Origin: Ophthalmolycus amberensis
Taxonomy: Eukaryota > Chordata > Actinopteri > Perciformes > Zoarcidae
NCBI GenBank assembly: GCA_024529925.1
Contig: JAFEUB010001041.1
Span: 468,501-532,500, forward strand
DNA length: 64,000 nucleotides
Direction of reading: 5' to 3'
The notes under the pieces: model-generated
Databases searched by the model: none
Seen by the model: the letters and a program-made list of their open reading frames with translations, nothing else
What the model was told of the DNA's origin: nothing
In this document: piece by piece, positions 26,699 through 38,880 of the stretch
How positions within the stretch are numbered: position 1 is the first letter of the stretch
Layout of the letters: the number at the start of each line of letters is the position of its first letter
Program-made: the position numbers and the translations under genes

Positions 26699-27493
26699 GG
26701 CTAAAACAGTGGTTCTCAAACTGTGGGGCGCGCACCACTAGTGGGGCGCGGTGGTATTACAGGTGGGGCGCAGGGGGAAATGCAGAATTTTTGTATTTCA
26801 AAAAAAAATAAAAATATGTATGACGAAATGCCTGTACTTTCGTGTAAATGTTTACGTTACGCCGTTAACAGGTTACGCTTGCGCATGCGCGACGGCCATG
26901 ATCATTGGTGACTCACATGTGTGGCTTAGTGCGGGAACAGAAAAGCAACCGCAAGCGATGCATCCGAGACGAACAGCAAGCAGCCAAGAAGAAAATATGA
27001 TGAGGCCTATCTTGCTCTGGGTTTCACAGTGAACACGGTAGGCGATGAGGAGAGACCAGTCTGTGTTTTATGTCTGAAAACTAGCTGCGGATAGTATGAA
27101 ACTTGTTTTGTTTAGTTTTTCACAGGTTGCACTTTATTGTTATCTTGAAAAGATGTTTAGTGCAAAACAGGTTAATTGCAGCCAATTGCAAAAAGCAATT
27201 TTTTGCCAAATTGTACTTTTTTGCACAGATATAACTTTATTTGCATTGTTCTAAGTGATTGCACATTTTATTTGTTTTTGTCTGATGGAGCAATCTGGTT
27301 TACTTAAGTGATTGCAATTTTCTTTATTCTATTATTTGAAAAAGCACAGACGGAGGAGTCACAAAATGTTGTTTCAATAAAAATTCAACATGAACCATTT
27401 TGTTACAATTTTGTTGGGGCGGTGGGGCATGAACATTTTTCTTCCTCCAAAGTGGGGCGCGACAGAAAAAGTTTGAGAACCACTGGGCTAAAA
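26699..27493. mobile_element. Non-autonomous hAT transposon with 8-bp target duplication
   Basis: The element runs from 26707 (CAGTGGTTCTCAAACT) to 27485 (AGTTTGAGAACCACTG), giving 16-bp terminal inverted repeats. It is flanked by the exact 8-bp duplication GGCTAAAA at 26699-26706 and 27486-27493. GTGGGGCGCG repeats lie inside both ends. A remnant at about 26998-27090 reads YDEAYLALGFTVNTVGDEE and then PVCVLCLKT, which resembles the N-terminus of ZBED5-like hAT-derived proteins. It is therefore an internally deleted relative. It sits just beyond the RELL2 stop. Confidence 0.92.
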
Positions 27494-27601
27494 CATGCAT
27501 AGTCCACCAAGTCGTGCGACTCTTCACTTCTTTCTTTGGATCATCAGCGCTGAATGCTCAACCATCTCCATATGACACTCCACCTATCATTTCTGTTTTG
27601 A

Positions 27602-30600
27602 CTAAATCTTCACCATCTTTTCCAACTCCTGCTCCTCCCTCTCTTCTTCTTCCACCTGTGTCACTTTGCAGTCCCTAATATCTTCCATCTCAACCATATC
27701 ATCCTTCTCTTGGCTCACCCTTGGCCTAACCTCTGCTCTAGGAGGCTCTTCACTTTGGCTTTCACATTGTCCAACACCTGAAACATAAACCTCTCCTTCC
27801 TGACCAATGGCTAGACTAATTCCTGCTTTTTCTGATTCAACCCTGAGTTCAGAAGCTGCTCCTTTCTGTTCTTTTATTAAAGTAGAGGATACTTCCTGCT
27901 CCATCATAGTGACAACAGAGAACTCTCTCTTGCTGTCAGGGCTGGCTTTGATGATGGTCACACTGCTTATTCTGTTTCCTATTGGTGAGGAGGGGGACAG
28001 GGGACTGGAAGGTGACAGAGGCAAACTGCTCAGTCTGTCTTTAGAAAGCTGATCAGTGGGAGAGTAAAGGGCAGAACCTTTAGAATCCCCCTCAACTGGT
28101 GAAAGTTTAGCTGTTTTGAGAATCCCTATTTCTGTCTTTTCTTCCGTCTTCGGGGTTCTGGCTCCTTCCAGCTTTTGTTCCTTTAGAGATAATGGGCTTG
28201 AAATCATACCCCCTCTGGTCATAGATGCTACAGACACCACACTTCCTGACTTCAAAGTCAGATGAGGTGAACATCCAAAGGACAGGTTTTGGTCAGCTGG
28301 AGAAGAGGGGGTTCGTGGTGATACTGGTATGGTGTCAAGTTTGGAGCTAGCAGTAAGAGGTAAGGGAGTTGGTGCTTGTAATGGACTTGCACTTTTTCCA
28401 AAGGATGAAGATGGAACAGGGGCTTGGCTAGTCATCGCTGGGCCTGATGAGAGTTTGGGGCTTGAGGCCTCTGATGGTGTATTCATTGAGCTTAGTTTGG
28501 GGCTTGGTGTGACCCCCACGGGTGATATGGGCATTTTTAATGAAGAGGATGAAGATAGGGTCTTGATTGATAACGAAGATGGAGGAGATGAACCTAAGCT
28601 TGTTAAAGCAAGGCTTGCATCAACACCTGATTGCAGATCTGGGCCAGAGCTTGGGTCAGGGGGAGTTTGGGTAACTGAAAAACCTGGGCTCGAACAGGGT
28701 TCAGGTTGACCAGTAGGAATGACAGGAGTGAAACCTGGAATGGCTCCAGGCATGGGGGCAATGGGTGTAGAGGTCTGTAGCGGTCCAGGATCATATGTCT
28801 CTTCATTTTTTAACACCTTATCCTCACCAACATCTCCTTCTTTCTCTGTTGTCTTAAATGAATGTCCAGATAAAGCAAGAGATGGAATGGGAAGAGAGCT
28901 GGGGGCAGAAGCTGCGGAAGTCCCAACGGAAGGTTTGAACATATGGTTTGTACCAGGTTCAGGACTAGGCCTATGTTTAGAGCCATTCTCAGGAGCATGG
29001 GCCAGATCCTTACTTTGGGAAGAGGGAGAATTAACAGAACCTGACATTTTAGCCGCACGTTGAGGTGAAGCAGGAGTTTGACTCTGAGAGGGATCGGTTT
29101 CAGGTTTGATACCAGGTTTAGTATCACTTCCATTAGCAACTTCAATGTTCTCTGCCTGCAACAGTTCCTCCAGCACTACAGGTTGCTGCTGAAGAGCGAA
29201 TCTAACACCTCCAGTCTCCCTTCTTGTCCCTTCTCCTACTTTAATGCCAACGGGGTCGCTGGCCCGCCTAAACCCAAATATGGTTACACTCTTCCTGCGT
29301 TTTCCCACATTCACAGTAACCCCATTAGAGGCCTCTGAAGGCGATCGGACATCCTTGAACATGCTTCTCAGATTGTACCCGCCTTCCTTCCGCTCCTCGC
29401 TGTCCTGGGATTGATTCAGCTGGTCTCCTGAACTGACCAATGGATTAGGACCTCCGTGAAGCTTCTTATCACTGTGCGTCACCCGGAACCTGAAAGGATT
29501 TTGATACATTCAGGATTAAATAATTCTGCTACTCTATCCAAACTTGCACTCTGCTTAAGTGGTTGCATTGTTTGCTACCTGCCAACAGAGAAGACAGTCT
29601 GCTCTCTCGGTCGTTGTTTAAAGCAATGGCTTCGACTTTGTCTTCGGCCCCTTTTAGATCGGACCTGGGCACAGAGGTGACAGGAGTTGTGTTCGGTACC
29701 TGAGTGGACTGTGTGGTGATGGGGAGGAACACCACCAACGGACTCCTTAAGCAACCTGGACATCAACATTATCATTAGTATTACCATGAACATCATTCTT
29801 ATGTATGTGTATCGTATGTCATGTGTGTCGTCTAAAGCTGCAATTACGCTTCTCCGGGCTGCATGTAACCCAACATTTGGTGTTGTCTGGCACATCATTT
29901 TGGCAATGTTAAACAATTAAAGTTAGAAAATCAAATTGCTTTAGTCTGTCAGAATATTAATATTGGTGATGACAAGGCAAAATCTGTGATTAGCAGTCTT
30001 TAAAATTAAAATTGTGCACCCTTGAGGCATGAATACATGTTCCTGAATGCTGGTTTTAAAATGATTGATTATCATTTGATTGAATATATCACATATGGGA
30101 AACCGTTAAGTAGTGTGACTGCTCAGCGACATTCAAGGTACTAATGAGGAAAAAACATGTTGTTCGTGTTCATTTTAGGAGATTCCAGGATTTATGGAGC
30201 TTGAGGCTAAAAAAGAAATAGTTGTGTCCTTGTGACATTACCATGCAGTCAACAGACAGAAATGTATCACACTAATACAGACTGTTGGATGAGCTTACCC
30301 GGGGTCATGGTGCACATGGTTCCCAAACATTTCATTGAAGGCTTCCATGTTAGCTGGAGGAAACAACAGGAAGAACCCATGAAAGAGTCGCACTAAATAA
30401 GTACTGGTAGATGGCCGATACATACTGATCTCCTCTGATAAGAGTAAAATTGCAGGGCAAGTGCATTATTTATTGCAGGATATGTCGTTTTTATCCATCA
30501 CATGTATCATCCCCAGAACAGGATCCGGATACAGATCACAGTGTAGCAGCAAAGAAGTGAATAGATTAATGTTGATGACTTTTAATTTCAACTTGAAGTA

Positions 30601-32956
30601 AATGAAACAATATTCAATCCAAACTACTATTCAGCAATTCTTTGGTCACCTTCATTTTCAATAATGCATTTGAGGATCTGCTCCACTGTGTCCTGGTTCT
30701 CTTCGACCTCATCTGAAACACAGCAGAACAACAACCAGATTAAACCCTCAGCTTTTAAATTTTGCCTAAACTGGTCCAGATTGGTTTGTCAACCAACACT
30801 GTTAAAGGATTGGTTCACTCAAGTTCACAAGAAGAGACAAGAGGTTTAGAGCTATCCCTCATTTGCCTTGGGGCAAGTGTTTTTTTTTCAAATAGTCATC
30901 ATGCCATTCAGAGAAGTCCACTATCTTTAGCTGTGTTTGTGTGTTTACAAGTGTATGAATGCTGATACGTGTTGTCAGGGCCTGAGGGGCAGGGTAGTGG
31001 CTGGCAGCTACATTCCTGCCAGAAGGCGCCACCCTCTCCTTGATGAGCATTGAGATCAGGTGTGGGAAGAGACACACCTGATCTGGATCTCCTCATCAGG
31101 GAGGGGAACAAAAGGCTAGGAGGGAAACTGAGCAGAAAGGAGACGACGAGAGGAGAACAAGATTGAGCCCGGTAAGTCGGCTAGCGGCCCGGCTGTTTTA
31201 GTTTAGTTATAGAGTTAACTGATCGAGCTCTGGAAGGAGCTACGTTTTCTGTTTTGTGTTGGTTGAGGTTTGGTGGATTAAAAACCCTTAAAAACCTGCA
31301 ATACTGACTCTGCCTGTGATTGCTGCGCTGCCACTACTTTCTGTCCTCCGTGCCTTCCTGTTACAGTGTGCATATATAGTTTTATGTATCAAAGTAAGTT
31401 TATGTTTGATTAAATCAGTGTGTGAGAGCACTTGTGATTCAGACTTCAAAGAAGACCAAATCGTTTTTTGAGTATGTGTGTATAGAGTAATGTTTCTTTC
31501 ACACATGCACTGCAACCCTGAACTCAGACATTAAGCGGAAGAGGTGTAGGCCTACTTGAGAATGCAAAAATGTTCAAATAAGTTGGTCCAGACATACACT
31601 GCCAGCTCCCCAGTACAAAGTCTATGTCATGCTTGATTGAGAGCTACGCAGCCTGAGTTTAACAGAGAAACCATTAACAGAGAAGGACCATTAAGAAGTC
31701 ATCTCAACGCAAGATGTTTAGCTTAGTGAGTCTGGGCAGATTTAGGTCATAGTGCGTTTATTATCTTGTTTAAGTTACTGTTATTATTGGTGTTGTGTAT
31801 GCTCAATAATCGCCAAGATTAACGACCAAGATCGTTAATGTTGTGTAGAAGTGACTGTGCATTTCATACTGCTGCAATCGTGTTTTGAGATTGATCAGTG
31901 ACCGCTAGTGGGGACAGTAGTTGCTATTTTAGCAGTTCAAAGGTCAGAACCGCGGCTGGGCGAGTAAGATCGTCATCCGGGGTTCTGTGATCAAATAGTA
32001 ATCCTCCGTATTCCACCGCGGTTGTAAGGATCTGCTTTGTTTCGGAGGATTTGTTTTTGCTTTTGCTCTTCTTCTACTAACACACACATACAGTATAGCA
32101 TTAGCTATATATGTGTATATACAGGTTGAGGTAACTACCTCATGCAGATCACGATTTCGATTGTCTCTCGCAATTTTAGGTCTCGGGAGGTGTGGTCACG
32201 AGTGAAACTACACCTCCATTTTGATAGTCCGACCTATCTTCAACGTGTAGTGCCACGTGACGTAGCCTCTCTCTCTCTCTAGTTGTTAGTTTCGATATTA
32301 GTTGACATTGGAACACAATAAACTCTGTTATACTTTAAAGAGCAGCTGTGTTTGATTACTTTGTGTATTGTGAATAGCTGATATGTGGCCTGTTGCTCGC
32401 ACTCACACCTTCACTGTTCACTCTGAATGTATAATAGGCCTTTGACTATTGACGTGATCGTGAGTGAACACTAATTATGAGACTCAGTTTATAGTTTGGT
32501 TATTGGTCCCTGTTCTCAGTGTGGTGCCCCGCTTTTTCGTTCCCAACACTGGTAATTGCCCATTCTTTTAAACACACAGACTTTCTGCTAGGAATGTGTG
32601 GTCTTTCAGCACTTGATAACCCTGATGACATTTGAAAACTTCTACAGAGCCCAACAAACATTATGCACAGGCTGAATAGCACTCCTCGAGACGAGTAAAT
32701 TGAATGCAACCTGTTCAGTGTCCCTTTAGGTACTTGTGACCTTATCTATTCTCAACCCACCGTCTTCATTTTCTCCAAGCTTCTCCTCCTCCTCTTCATC
32801 GTTCATCTCTCCAGTGCGGCAGCGGTAGCCCTTCTTCTTCATTAGGTGGCAGACGAGGAAGCCAAGCAGTCCGGTGAGGAAGAAGAGGAAGACCACCACA
32901 AAGATTATGTAGGGCGAGGGATTATCCACCACCCCAGAATCTTGTAATTCAGTCAT
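27602..32956 (-). CDS. rell2: RELL2, RELT-like protein 2, with a greatly extended tail
   Basis: RELL2 is a RELT-family single-pass membrane protein reported to bind RELT and the kinases OSR1/SPAK. Five exons on the minus strand are 32956-32761, 30712-30650, 30353-30299, 29755-29579 and 29489-27602 (TAG at 27604-27602). Phases agree throughout and give about 792 residues. Residues 16-38 form the membrane segment, with no signal peptide before it, followed by KKKGYRCR, a RELL hallmark. Exons 2-3 carry the conserved DTVEQILKCIIENE and ANMEAFNEMFG. Exon 4 has PHHHTVHSGTE and TVFSVGR. The docking motif RFRV is residues 164-167 and its Arg codon is split by the last intron. The last exon adds about 625 residues rich in Ser, Pro and Thr, with KRRKSVTIFGFRR near its start and an acidic C-terminus. 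The human protein is about 303 residues. The ATG at 32956 is the first in frame before the membrane segment. Confidence 0.92.
30970..31365 (+). mobile_element. Possible solo LTR
   Basis: This block begins TGTTGTCAGGGCCTGAGGGG and ends CCTGTTACA, with GATTAAAAACCC as a possible poly(A) signal followed by a C/T-rich end. That arrangement resembles a Ty3/gypsy-type LTR. It lies in RELL2 intron 1, on the opposite strand to RELL2. No clear 5-bp target duplication was found, so the call is tentative. Confidence 0.35.
31366..32700. other. RELL2 intron 1 with LTR-like sequence
   Basis: AT-rich sequence without exons. Around 32300-32390 there is ACACAATAAACTCTGTTATA followed by a stretch resembling LTR R-U5, but no paired terminus was found. 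A CT-rich tract lies near 32268-32282. Confidence 0.3.
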
Positions 32957-33590
32957 AACGTAGGTTCGGTCTGAGTCATGAAGAGAGAAAGATTAGATTT
33001 AATAATTAAGTTGAGTAGTTTCGTCAGAACGTCGCGTATCGACTATGCTTTAGGCATGGCTGCAATCTGCTAGTAAACAGAGTAGAGGTTGCAAACTGGA
33101 ACCGTAACTGGAAATTTAATCGAATTCATGTGCGATAAATGAATGGAGAATTTGTTTCAATACGGCAATTAGTAATTGTTCTTTCATGTCTGCTAGAATC
33201 GGCCATGTTTAATGCTGTCTGGAGACCAAGAATATTCGAATATCCAGAAAGAACACTGAAGATGACTGATCAGTCATGTGAGTTAAATGTTGTCTTAGTC
33301 CGAATTTATTCGGCAAATGCGTTTCCATAACAGATGTAGTGCATCAACTCTTTCTCAACAAAGCAAGCAAAAAACACCTCAAGCTAGCATAAAAACTTTT
33401 GTGCACAATTGAGGAAGTTTTAGCGAATTATGCCACTGTCATACAGCGTTTCCAACGCGATACTTAAAAATGCATACAACACACACACTCATAGCTTCTG
33501 GACAAGAGTTTTTATGAGAATAATAAAGAACATTTAAGCCAGTAGTAACACCTCCCAGCCCTAACCTCAGTCAATTGAGACAGAGGCATA
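32957..33590. other. Upstream of RELL2: possible promoter/5' UTR
   Basis: Sequence immediately 5' of the RELL2 start (minus strand). No exon, CpG-rich block or repeat was recognised. The RELL2 leader and promoter are expected here or further upstream, but nothing fixes them. Confidence 0.3.
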
Positions 33591-33591
33591 G

Positions 33592-33860
33592 TATAGATAG
33601 ATAGATAGATGTAAACTTTATTTATCCCCAGGGGGAAATTCGTTTGTAGCAGCAGCAATTTACAGAGTAAAATATAACATATGGAATGCACAATATCTAC
33701 AGTACAATAAAATAACAGAGCAGATATTGAATTGAAGGAATAGATTAATAAAAAATAAAAAATAAGCTAGAATAGAATAGAAAATAGAAATGCACAGTAT
33801 ATACCATGAATATAGTGGTATTAATTAAATCAACTAGTAAACTAAACTAAACTAAACAAC
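33592..33860. mobile_element. LINE 3' tail with (ATAG)n
   Basis: ATAGATAGATAGATG is followed by AACTTTATTTATCCCCAGGG and GGAAATTCG. This is the widely seen reversed 3' end of fish non-LTR retrotransposons with a short microsatellite tail. The rest is AT-rich and non-coding, and no reverse transcriptase was seen here. Confidence 0.55.
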
Positions 33861-34875
33861 CTGGACAGTAGAGCCAGGTATAAGTTTAAAAAACGTACAA
33901 GCTTTGTGGTTGGTTCAAATCATCATCAAGCCTTCTGTTGCAGACTGGTCAACATCAAGATCGGTCTAGGAAACAGAGAAAGGGAGGAAGATATGTCCAT
34001 ATGAAGTGACCTTTCAGATATTTCAAAGAAAAGAAGGAAGAAAGAGAGACACTAATTTTTTGCCTTGAAAACTGTTCCACAAAAGAAAAATGCCTTACAG
34101 GCAGTTATAAGACTCAGTGTTACAAACATGTCTTTTGAATAAACTGTGTGAATTTATTAGTTAGTGGTTGAGCAAAGCTAACAAGAGTTTGCTAACTGAC
34201 CGTGAACAAAGTACTAAAGTCAGTTAGCAAATGGCCAGTTAGAAAACTTGTCAGCTCATTTGCTTAACTGTTAAACTGTCTGTGAACAGTGAATGGCGCA
34301 ACACAGATTTAAAGTTACGATGGCGTCCTTATTTTGGACTCTCCGGCTCTTTCCCTTCAAAGGCCAGCACTGTCAGGATGGCTTGTTATTAGTCAATGGC
34401 TCAAAATGTGTGTCAAAGTGTAACAATTCACCTAATTATATTAACCTAAAAAGGGAAAAGTACATACGCTAAAATTAAAGGTTACGGGCGGATCTGAATT
34501 GGCCAGGTATACAGACACTACGTCTGACTGCGTAAAGGTGCGTCCACACCAAACGCGGCGCAAATTATTCGCGCAAGTAGATTACATACAAAGTCGATGC
34601 ACAGACGCGATGAGACTGGAGTGACCGGAATTTGCGAAGGGTCTTCTGCGATTGACGCAAATCGTGTCAAACACCACAAACGCGCGAGTTGAAATTGTTC
34701 AACTTCGGCGAAAAAAATCACGTGACGCTGCGGCGCGATGGCCTATCAGCATTGAGATGTTTCTCCTGTCATCACTGACATCCTGCCGTTGTTGAATCAG
34801 GAAATAAATACTGTAGCCGACCCAGAGCTCTACGATACCTCATATCAATAGAGACCGGACCAAACTGTGTGTATA

Positions 34876-34897
34876 AGTGTGTGTGTGTGTGTGTGTA
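34876..34897. repeat. Short (GT)n microsatellite
   Basis: About ten GT dinucleotides inside the element at 34535-35813. Confidence 0.8.
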
Positions 34898-35476
34898 AAC
34901 CTTGCGGAGAGAACAAACTAAACATGGATCCAGACTTTTTACAAATCGGCATCATTACGTAGTTATTTCCCTTTTTGAAGTTATTTCCCTTTTTGTCGGT
35001 TTATTGTCGTTAAATCACAGCCAAATCAGTTTATTTTGTGTTCATACAGCTGTAGTAAACCAGCCGACGTGTGGCTTGCTAGACACAGTGAATACAGCTC
35101 GATAAAATCCACCCAGACATGACGGCGTTTAGCTTCCTGTGATGGGACTTCCACAACACGTACTAAAGAGAAATATAGGTTATTTTTTTCCATGGTTGAT
35201 GGTGGACAGTTGAACGGCTTCCAGGGCGATAAGCCACGCCCCCTCTCTGGCGTGTCCAGCACGATTCAGCGAATGAACACAAATGGTCCCCGGCGAGACC
35301 AGCGTCGCGAATGACGCGAATGAAGCAAATAACGCCCCGCGAATTGTGGTGTGAACACGGCATAACAGTTTAGGGTACAAAAAAAACACTGAAGGGTCTT
35401 CTCTATTATTCACTATGAGGACAGACCACATCAGACACAAAAGAAACCACATAGTCAGTTAAATATAACACAATAT

Positions 35477-35738
35477 ATTAATATTAGTGCTGGGCAAGTT
35501 AACTCGTTATTATCGCTATAACGCATTAATGAATTAACGCCGACAATTATGTTATCACGCATTAACGCATTTTTTAAAATTATTATTTTGAAGGTCCGTT
35601 GCTCACTGGCAGCGGTGGAGGAAGTCTTCGGCAGACTACGTTGATGCAGCGTGTGGGAGAAGTATAGATAAACAAAAGCAAGACAAGCTAACAAATGCCA
35701 CAGACAAGTGGATACAAACTGCAGCTGATTAATATTAG
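35477..35738. mobile_element. Short nested insertion flanked by ATTAATATTAG
   Basis: The 11-bp sequence ATTAATATTAG occurs at 35477-35487 and 35728-35738. Between them is TGCTGGGCAAGTTAACTCGT with an ACGCATTAATGAATTAACGC-type core, known from short teleost hAT-like repeats. The flanking repeat would include an 8-bp target duplication. It has inserted into the element at 34535-35813. Confidence 0.55.
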
Positions 35739-36178
35739 TATTGGTATTGTGGAAGATGCGGAAGGAACGTTCTCAAGGTGCGTTCGCGTCGCGTTTGGTG
35801 TGAACGCACCTTTAGGATCGCAACGAATGACGGCACGGAGCCTCAAGACGCACCGTCACAAGAAAAATACACGAGTTGTATGAAAAGGAGAGGACTACAA
35901 AAGCGATGGCGTTATAACGTGCACCAACTGTTGCTCTCATTGGCGACTGCTGGACATCGCTGCAAGAAATATGATTGCTGCTGCGAGACATCTGCCTTTT
36001 GAACATGTCCCCTGCATCGTTCTGTCACACTGTGTAAAGGGAATACTGCTGTTAAAAAGAACCTTATGTGTTTAAAGTGTTTGCAAACCAAATGTTTTTG
36101 CACTTTTGTTCATATAGCAGTACTTTCAAAATAAAAGTGTGCAATACACTACTTTTGAATTCATTATTGAATTTTGCT

Positions 36179-37260
36179 ATTAAACCAGCGTCGGAAATAC
36201 ACGAGGGCAAAGGGCAAAACTGCCCCGAAGAAATATCATTTTGCCCCTGATATCACGAGAGGGGCAAAAAATGCCCCCGAAAAAAACGGAGCGCTTCTTA
36301 ATCAGACCTGTGACTGCGAGACTGCGGTCAACTCAGCAGACACTCACATGTTAGTGCACCTATATGCTGACATTCACGGTAAACGCATTTAAACAGCGCA
36401 GATGGGGAGCGAGCGAAGGACTTTGAAAGTTAACGGAAAGATTAACGTGAGACAACATCCGGTTTCTTAAGACGAACATCCGGTTTTCAGAATAAGATGC
36501 CAACAAAGAATACATATTGCATAATGGAAATTAGATTAAATGAATTATATTCACATTAAGTATAAAACATGCTGCCTGCATCTCCTGAGTTAAAGGGAAA
36601 ATACACCTAAAGTGTCTTTATTCTTTGATTTGAGGGTTGCTGGAAATGAATAATACCTGACTGACAGTCAATTAAGATATTTTACTCAGTAAAAACTCTG
36701 AACTGAATTTGTACCTTCAAATGGCACATTTTTAAAAATTGTAAGGTGCTATAAAAATGTTTTTCTCAAAAATTCCACACAATGACTCATGCATAAGTTC
36801 AGGACAGAAATGGGTAATATCACAATATTTGAGGTGCTACAAAAATATTTTTTCTCAATAATTCCATACAATGACTGATATATATGTAATCAAGGCATCG
36901 TTTCCTTAATAATTGTTAATAGTTGTTTAAAACATTTAATAATAACAACAAATAACCACAAAGAAATAATAATAAAATTGAATGTGATTGTCTGATTTGT
37001 TTGTTTTTTGTTAAATAAATCTAAGAAAACACTTTGAATCTGTAGGCTACTGCCTAATAGTCTTATTATTGCCATTTGATGACAATTGCTCATATATTGT
37101 AAGCCTAAATAAGTACATGTATTATTTTGAACAAAGGTTAAATGTTATTTCACAAGTTTCAAAAAATGCCCCCAATTTTTTGAAAATGCCCCTGGATTTC
37201 AGTCAGTGGGGGCAAAAATTGCCCCCAAAAAAATATGTGAATTTCCTACCCTGGATTAAA
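36179..37260. mobile_element. Inverted-repeat DNA element flanked by ATTAAA
   Basis: The element spans 36185-37254. The left end CCAGCGTCGGAAATACAC and the right end (reversed) CCAGGGTAGGAAATTCAC match at 15 of 18 positions. Inside them are inverted GGGGGCAAAA/TTTTGCCCCC-type tracts. ATTAAA flanks both ends (36179-36184 and 37255-37260). The interior 36310-36800 is closely related to the arms of the foldback element at 42293-44062. No transposase remains. Confidence 0.75.
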
Positions 37261-37479
37261 CCATGTAGCGAGCATCAACAGATACCACACAAAGATACAC
37301 TGCACATGCATGACATGCACAAGTTTGTATAGCCCATTTATCTTGTAGTGATGTATTTACTTTAAATACCTTTTATTAAATATGCAATTTGTGTAATTTT
37401 GCCATACCTATAAACTCTTACAAATGCACAGGCCTTGCAAAATACAGAAACCTTGTAGCATCTGTCTTTATGCCTGATA

Positions 37480-37760
37480 AATGGTCTGTACTTGTATAGC
37501 GCTTTTCTAGTCTTCTGAACATTTAAATCACTTTCACACTTCATGACATCATTCTCACCCATTCATACACTGATGGCAGGGGCTACCATGCAAAGTGCCA
37601 CCTACCCATCACACACATTCATACATCGCAGGCACAGCAATTTGGGGTTAAGTGTCTTGCCCAAGGACACATGGACATGGACTAGTGGAGCCGGTGATCG
37701 AACCGCTGATCCTCTGATTGAAGGACGACCCTGCTCTACCACTGAGCCACGTCGCCCCAT
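37480..37760 (-). repeat. tRNA-SINE-like repeat, antisense
   Basis: Contains AAATGGTCTGTACTTGTATA, TTGGGGTTAAGTGTCTTGCC and GTGATCGAACCGCTGATCC (reversed box B), and ends CTACCACTGAGCCACGTCGC. Same family as 12745-13045. Confidence 0.8.
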
Positions 37761-38239
37761 GATAGCTGGCAAATAGATACAGTAGTTCTTACCATTTTCC
37801 TGCCGGTCAACGGTGGACACATCCAAACATGTGAAAGTCAATGTGGTGTGGCAACAAAAACACAGAAAAAAAGCTGTTGAGATTTGGTTGATAAACAATG
37901 TAAAAATGCGTGCGTTGGATAAGAAGCTCAAACCAGCAGACAGCGTGTGCCCTCCCTGTACAGTGGAGGGGGGTTCCCCTGAGCCAGACCTTTTCTGTCT
38001 GTCTACACAGAGGCTTAGAGACAGTGTGTGAGAAGAAAAAGAGAAACAGATCAAACAAGGGAACTTATGTACATACTATATATTAACATATGTATATAAT
38101 TATGTGTATAGGACACATAACATCTCATTGTGAATGTGCTGACAAAAATATATGCATACACACAGTGTAGAGACTGAGTTTACATATCGTAGCTTATCAG
38201 TGTTGCCCTCCCGCTGGCTTATCAGGGTCCAATAACGCC

Positions 38240-38241
<2 letters not shown>

Positions 38242-38288
<47 letters not shown>
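38242..38288. repeat. (CA)n microsatellite
   Basis: About 23 CA dinucleotides, uninterrupted, in intergenic sequence. Confidence 0.95.
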
Positions 38289-38289
<1 letters not shown>

Positions 38290-38539
38290 TTATCAGCACT
38301 TTATCCCTTAGAAATGTTTTAGGGTGGTTCAAATTATTTTATCCGCTGCTGAGTCTAGGGTGGCATTGATAGCAGGCCTACATACTCTATCATTAGCACT
38401 CAGCCCTGAACACCTTCAAAACAGCTTATTTTACGTCACCGTCTTTGTGAAATCAAAAAAAAGTTTAATTCACAGTACAGCAAGTGCTTTAATGATGATT
38501 AATAAATTAAATCAAGTACTCAGCTTCATTTATTCACAG

Positions 38540-38880
38540 TAATAATAATAATACATTCATTTTGTCTAGTGCTTTAAAGGGTACTCAAATGCACTTTACA
38601 TGGTAAAAACAGAAACAATAAAAGCAATATGAATATGAACAAAAGAGATGACATAAGAGTAAGGAACATACATAACTAGTATTACAGCTTAAAAGCAGAT
38701 TTAAATCGGCGAGTTTTAAGTGCAGTTTTGAGTGGTGAGTGATGGAGAATGTCTGAGGTGCTGGGGGAGACAGCTCCAGAGGGAGGGGGCAGCAATGGAG
38801 AAGGCGTAATGGAAAATGTCCTGTACTTTAGCTCTGAACTCAGGACGCCTTCGTCCTTTGTGTTAACATACGTGCTCAAA
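38540..38880. repeat. Probable interspersed repeat
   Basis: TTTTGTCTAGTGCTTTAAAG, then GGTACTCAAATGCACTTTACA, resembles the common fish repeat with a 'GCGCTTT...CACTTTACA' core. The following AGACAGCTCCAGAGGGAGGG also looks like repeat sequence. It may belong to the same retrotransposon as 39395-39540. Confidence 0.4.

Larger units (their letters stand above)
34535..35813. mobile_element. DNA transposon/MITE with AAGGTGCGT termini, carrying a nested insertion
   Basis: The left end AAAGGTGCGTCCACACCAAA and the right end TTTGGTGTGAACGCACCTTT are imperfect inverted repeats. Related inverted fragments occur at 35339-35364 (GTGGTGTGAACACGG). The interior lacks an open transposase. The target duplication is not clear. 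A second element sits inside at 35488-35727. Confidence 0.65.

Noticed and set aside
28329..29063. Plus-strand ORFs of 114 and 126 codons
   Set aside because: Antisense shadows of the long last exon of RELL2.
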